A stretch of 44,621 nt of DNA from contig JARVGK010000025.1 of assembly GCA_029762535.1 (NCBI GenBank), forward strand, positions 1-44,621, in the 5' to 3' direction. The position numbers and the translations under genes are program-made. The notes below the pieces were generated by a model. It was not told the DNA's origin and ran no database searches. It saw only the letters and a list, made by a program, of their open reading frames with translations. The DNA comes from Thermoplasmatota archaeon. Lineage in GTDB: Archaea; Thermoplasmatota; Penumbrarchaeia; Penumbrarchaeales; Penumbrarchaeaceae. Of the stretch, positions 42,384 to 44,621 are shown piece by piece; position 1 is the first letter of the stretch, and each line of letters opens with the position of its first letter.

Positions 42384-43364
42384 ATGGTCGCCTTCCCCGA
42401 GGGGGTGAATATTGGATTCCCCTTTGTGCGTTATCAGGACGGTTCCCTAACGGACGAGGCTTCGAGATCGCCATTTCACGTCCTCGGGCACAGCTGGGCG
42501 GGGGCCTCACCCGTTCTCGCTCTCAGGCCGTTGAGGGAGGAGGGCGGCCCTCTCTTCTACGAAGGAGAGGTACTTGAGTTGGAACTATCCTCATTCGGGA
42601 GGATCGATATGAGGGCCGGGAGGGAGGTGTTCTGCACCGGACGATGGGAGGGGGAGCATGTCCCATGCCCAGGGAGGGAACCATACGAGGGTTTCTCCAG
42701 ATGCCGGGAGTGTATGGCCCCCGAGATCCCCGATCCATCCTGCGTTTTCGAACCGCACTGCCACATGGGCACTTGCGGAGCATTCTTCTGCCAGGCCGAG
42801 CATGTTGTGTACCTGGCGATGTTCGGCAGGAGGATGAAGGTCGGATTGACCCAGGCCTCAAGGGTGATAGAGAGGGGAATGGAGCAGGGTGCTGATCTGA
42901 TGATGGTTTTGGCGAGGACGCAGGACCGCTACAGCGCCAGGGCGCTCGAGAACCTGATCTCGCGCAGGTACAGGATATCCCAGTTCTCCTCGGATGCCGT
43001 CCTGAAGGGGCTTGAGAGGCCGACGCCGATAGCTGAGGTCAAGAACCTGGCGCTGGCGTTCTTCGAGAGGGTCCGGAGGGAACAGATCGCGATATCGGAC
43101 CTGTTCCCCTCGAGAGGGACCTCCGTTGCCGCACTCCCAAGGGACCTGCCCTCGGAGCCACTTATCATGGGCCCATACCCGATCCCCGAAAGACTTGAAG
43201 CGGCCCCCAGGAGGATCCCCCCCGAGATCGTTCGAGGGGAGGTGGTGGGATTCAAGGGGAAATGGGGAGTGATCAGATCCAACGGATCCCTCGCGGCGTT
43301 CAAGACGGGGGATCTTGTCGGAAGGATCGCATACATGGACCCCTCCTCTCTCGGGAACGATTAA
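42384..43364 (+). CDS. DUF2797 family protein
   Basis: A 326-residue protein matching archaeal DUF2797: PFHVLGHSWAGASPVLALRP near the start, a cysteine cluster EPYEGFSRCRECMAPEIPDP with CHMGTCGAFFCQAEHVVYLA, and FGRRMKVGLTQASRVIERGM, a GIY-YIG-like nuclease segment. The family is of unknown function; the cysteines probably bind zinc. ATG 42384 lies about 25-32 bases after a TATA-like GCTAATAAG (42352-42360) and suits a leaderless message; longer frames are rejected. It is divergent from tyrS, with the two promoters sharing 58 bases. Confidence 0.85.
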   Translation: MVAFPEGVNIGFPFVRYQDGSLTDEASRSPFHVLGHSWAGASPVLALRPLREEGGPLFYEGEVLELELSSFGRIDMRAGREVFCTGRWEGEHVPCPGREPYEGFSRCRECMAPEIPDPSCVFEPHCHMGTCGAFFCQAEHVVYLAMFGRRMKVGLTQASRVIERGMEQGADLMMVLARTQDRYSARALENLISRRYRISQFSSDAVLKGLERPTPIAEVKNLALAFFERVRREQIAISDLFPSRGTSVAALPRDLPSEPLIMGPYPIPERLEAAPRRIPPEIVRGEVVGFKGKWGVIRSNGSLAAFKTGDLVGRIAYMDPSSLGND

Positions 43365-43390
43365 TTACATGCTCGTATTTTTCATGCTCC

Positions 43391-44149
43391 ATGGCGCAAT
43401 GGTACGAGGAGCTGTTCGTGAACTACTCAAAGAAGTACGACAGGGAGGACTTCACCCTGGGGACGATCCAGGAGGTCGATTTCATAGAGCAGGAGATCGC
43501 CTTCGACAAGGGATGCCGGATACTGGACATAGGATGCGGCACGGGCAGGCATTCCATCGAACTGGCGAAGAGGGGCTACAAGGTCGTCGGGGTGGACCTG
43601 TCCGAAGACCAGCTCAAGAGTGCGAGGGAGAAGGCCTCCGAGGCGGGAGTGGAGGTAGAATTCAAGCAGGCGGACGCGAGGGATCTCGATTTCGATGAGG
43701 AGTTCGACCTGGTCCTGATGATATGCGAGGGGGCGTTCCCGCTGATGGAGACGGACGAGATGAACTACCAGATCCTGATAAACGCCGCGACGTCGCTGGT
43801 GAGGGGCGGGAAGCTCATCATGACCACTCTTAACGGTCTGTTCCCCCTCTTCCACTCGGTGAAGGATTTCATCAATGAGAATTCGCAGGAGGGATGCTCC
43901 ACGAAGGGGAACACCTTCGACCTGATGACGTTCAGGGACCATTCCACATACGAGATCGTCGATGACGACGGGAACGTCAAGACCCTGACCTGCAACGAGA
44001 GGTACTATGTCCCCTCCGAGATGAGGTGGCTGTTGAGATCCGTGGGGATGAGGGAGATCTCGATCCTGGGGTGTGAGATCGGCAACTGGTCCAGGGATAG
44101 GGAGCTCACGACGGAAGATTACGAGATGCTGATAGTCGCCCGGTATTGA
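43391..44149 (+). CDS. Class I SAM-dependent methyltransferase
   Basis: A 252-residue Rossmann-fold methyltransferase. Motif I is ILDIGCGTGRHSIELAKRGY (about 43-62), the acidic residue after strand 2 is in VVGVDLSEDQLKSA, and motif III/IV region is FDLVLMICEGAFPLMETDEM (about 110-129). It uses S-adenosylmethionine; the acceptor is unknown (small molecule or protein). A TATA-like AATTAATTAC at about 43361-43370 lies roughly 25 bases before ATG 43391. It follows the DUF2797 gene by 26 bases but probably has its own promoter. Confidence 0.88.
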   Translation: MAQWYEELFVNYSKKYDREDFTLGTIQEVDFIEQEIAFDKGCRILDIGCGTGRHSIELAKRGYKVVGVDLSEDQLKSAREKASEAGVEVEFKQADARDLDFDEEFDLVLMICEGAFPLMETDEMNYQILINAATSLVRGGKLIMTTLNGLFPLFHSVKDFINENSQEGCSTKGNTFDLMTFRDHSTYEIVDDDGNVKTLTCNERYYVPSEMRWLLRSVGMREISILGCEIGNWSRDRELTTEDYEMLIVARY

Positions 44150-44162
44150 ATTATAACGTATA

Positions 44163-44621
44163 TCATTCCGACCCCATGGATCCATTAATATCCGAAGGAG
44201 GCGGGGCAGCAACGAATTCGGATCCCGAAACCGTTATCGGGTCCGGACCCTTTTTCGATCCCCTCGTGAAGAGGTAGATCCCTACCACCAGGAGAACGAT
44301 GAAAGCACCCATCAGCAGAAAAGCGAAATATGGGGGTCCATCCTCATCCGATACCTTGACTATCTCCACTTCGAACTCGTAATATATCGACTCCCCGGAT
44401 CCGTCCCTCACAGTGACATTTATGAGATATGATCCCGAAGGAAGGTTCAGGTCTATCTCCGGACCGTAACCTATCGCAACACCGTTCGCCTTCCAAGTGA
44501 AGTTGAGGGCATCCCCGTACGGAAGATCGGGATCCTTCGCACTGGCCCTCGCGATCTGTGGGGATCCCTCCGCATAGCTCTCGTTGTATTCGACGACGAG
44601 ATCGTACGGTGGATCATTGAC
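44163..44621 (-). CDS. Surface protein with Ig/cadherin-like repeat and membrane anchor, C-terminal part
   Basis: The frame is open from base 44621 to a TGA at 44163-44165, so 152 residues of the C-terminus are seen. An Ig/PKD-like repeat (DPDLPYGDALNFTWKANGVA and YLINVTVRDGSGESIYYEFE) is followed by a membrane helix AFLLMGAFIVLLVVGIYLF and a short basic-then-acidic cytoplasmic tail. The repeat architecture with DPD-Y-G calcium-type residues is typical of archaeal adhesins and large surface proteins. It is convergent with the methyltransferase, 13 bases away. Confidence 0.75.
   Translation of the reverse strand, partial: VNDPPYDLVVEYNESYAEGSPQIARASAKDPDLPYGDALNFTWKANGVAIGYGPEIDLNLPSGSYLINVTVRDGSGESIYYEFEVEIVKVSDEDGPPYFAFLLMGAFIVLLVVGIYLFTRGSKKGPDPITVSGSEFVAAPPPSDINGSMGSE

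Overview
The window looks like a chromosomal segment of an archaeon, most probably an uncultured member of the Thermoplasmatota (Euryarchaeota sensu lato). Archaeal markers are aEF-1beta beside its small four-CPxCG zinc-finger protein and a UPF0201 protein, an A/V-type ATPase subunit D, an archaeal-type TyrRS, TATA-like boxes about 25-30 nt upstream of apparently leaderless genes, an AbrB-PhoU regulator, and many secreted proteins anchored by a single C-terminal membrane segment. The species assignment is inference. Most of the window looks GC-rich; the first ~1.85 kb is visibly more AT-rich.

Layout. 1-1824: a truncated FG-GAP-type secreted protein, a 429-base non-coding stretch and an unrecognised 349-residue protein, all AT-rich. 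1900-4695: an arsenic module (ACR3 pump, ArsR repressor, ArsP/DUF318 permease) with a shared candidate operator. 4799-9242: an oxidative-stress block (flavodoxin, cysteine-free Fur/PerR-like regulator, 2-Cys peroxiredoxin, KatG, DUF454). 9566-17139: a long co-directional metal/Fe-S cofactor locus: DUF134 regulator, two DUF5320 proteins, Mrp/NBP35 ATPase, small zinc ribbon, NifX/ORP-like protein, two MinD-type ATPases with inserted 2x[4Fe-4S] ferredoxin domains, IscU-like scaffold, DUF1847, metallo-beta-lactamase, radical SAM protein, then a second NifX-like protein with a His-rich tail and a second IscU-like scaffold. This resembles the bacterial ORP (orange protein, Mo-Cu cluster) loci but is larger.

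17236-32438: surface and signalling genes (PD40 lipoprotein, zinc ribbon, subtilase, AbrB-PhoU, transglutaminase-like protein, YkgJ-like protein, MscS-Usp fusion, Asp-box propeller), a Vms1/VLRF1-like member of the eRF1 superfamily with GGM in place of GGQ, tRNA-Asn, and a membrane-anchored winged-helix regulator. A candidate structured RNA lies at 18919-19023, followed by a leader with uORFs and a 12-bp inverted repeat in front of the subtilase. 32497-44621: translation genes (UPF0201, aEF-1beta, zinc finger), FprA flavodiiron protein, EamA protein, DUF711, thioredoxin, TrmB-like regulator, UPF0104 flippase-like protein, OPT transporter, ATPase subunit D, TyrRS, DUF2797, a methyltransferase and a truncated surface protein.

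Taken together, FprA, peroxiredoxin, KatG, the PerR-like regulator and thioredoxin suggest an anaerobe equipped to survive oxygen exposure, and the ORP-like locus fits anaerobic metal-cluster chemistry. No CRISPR array, insertion sequence, integrase or phage gene was seen.
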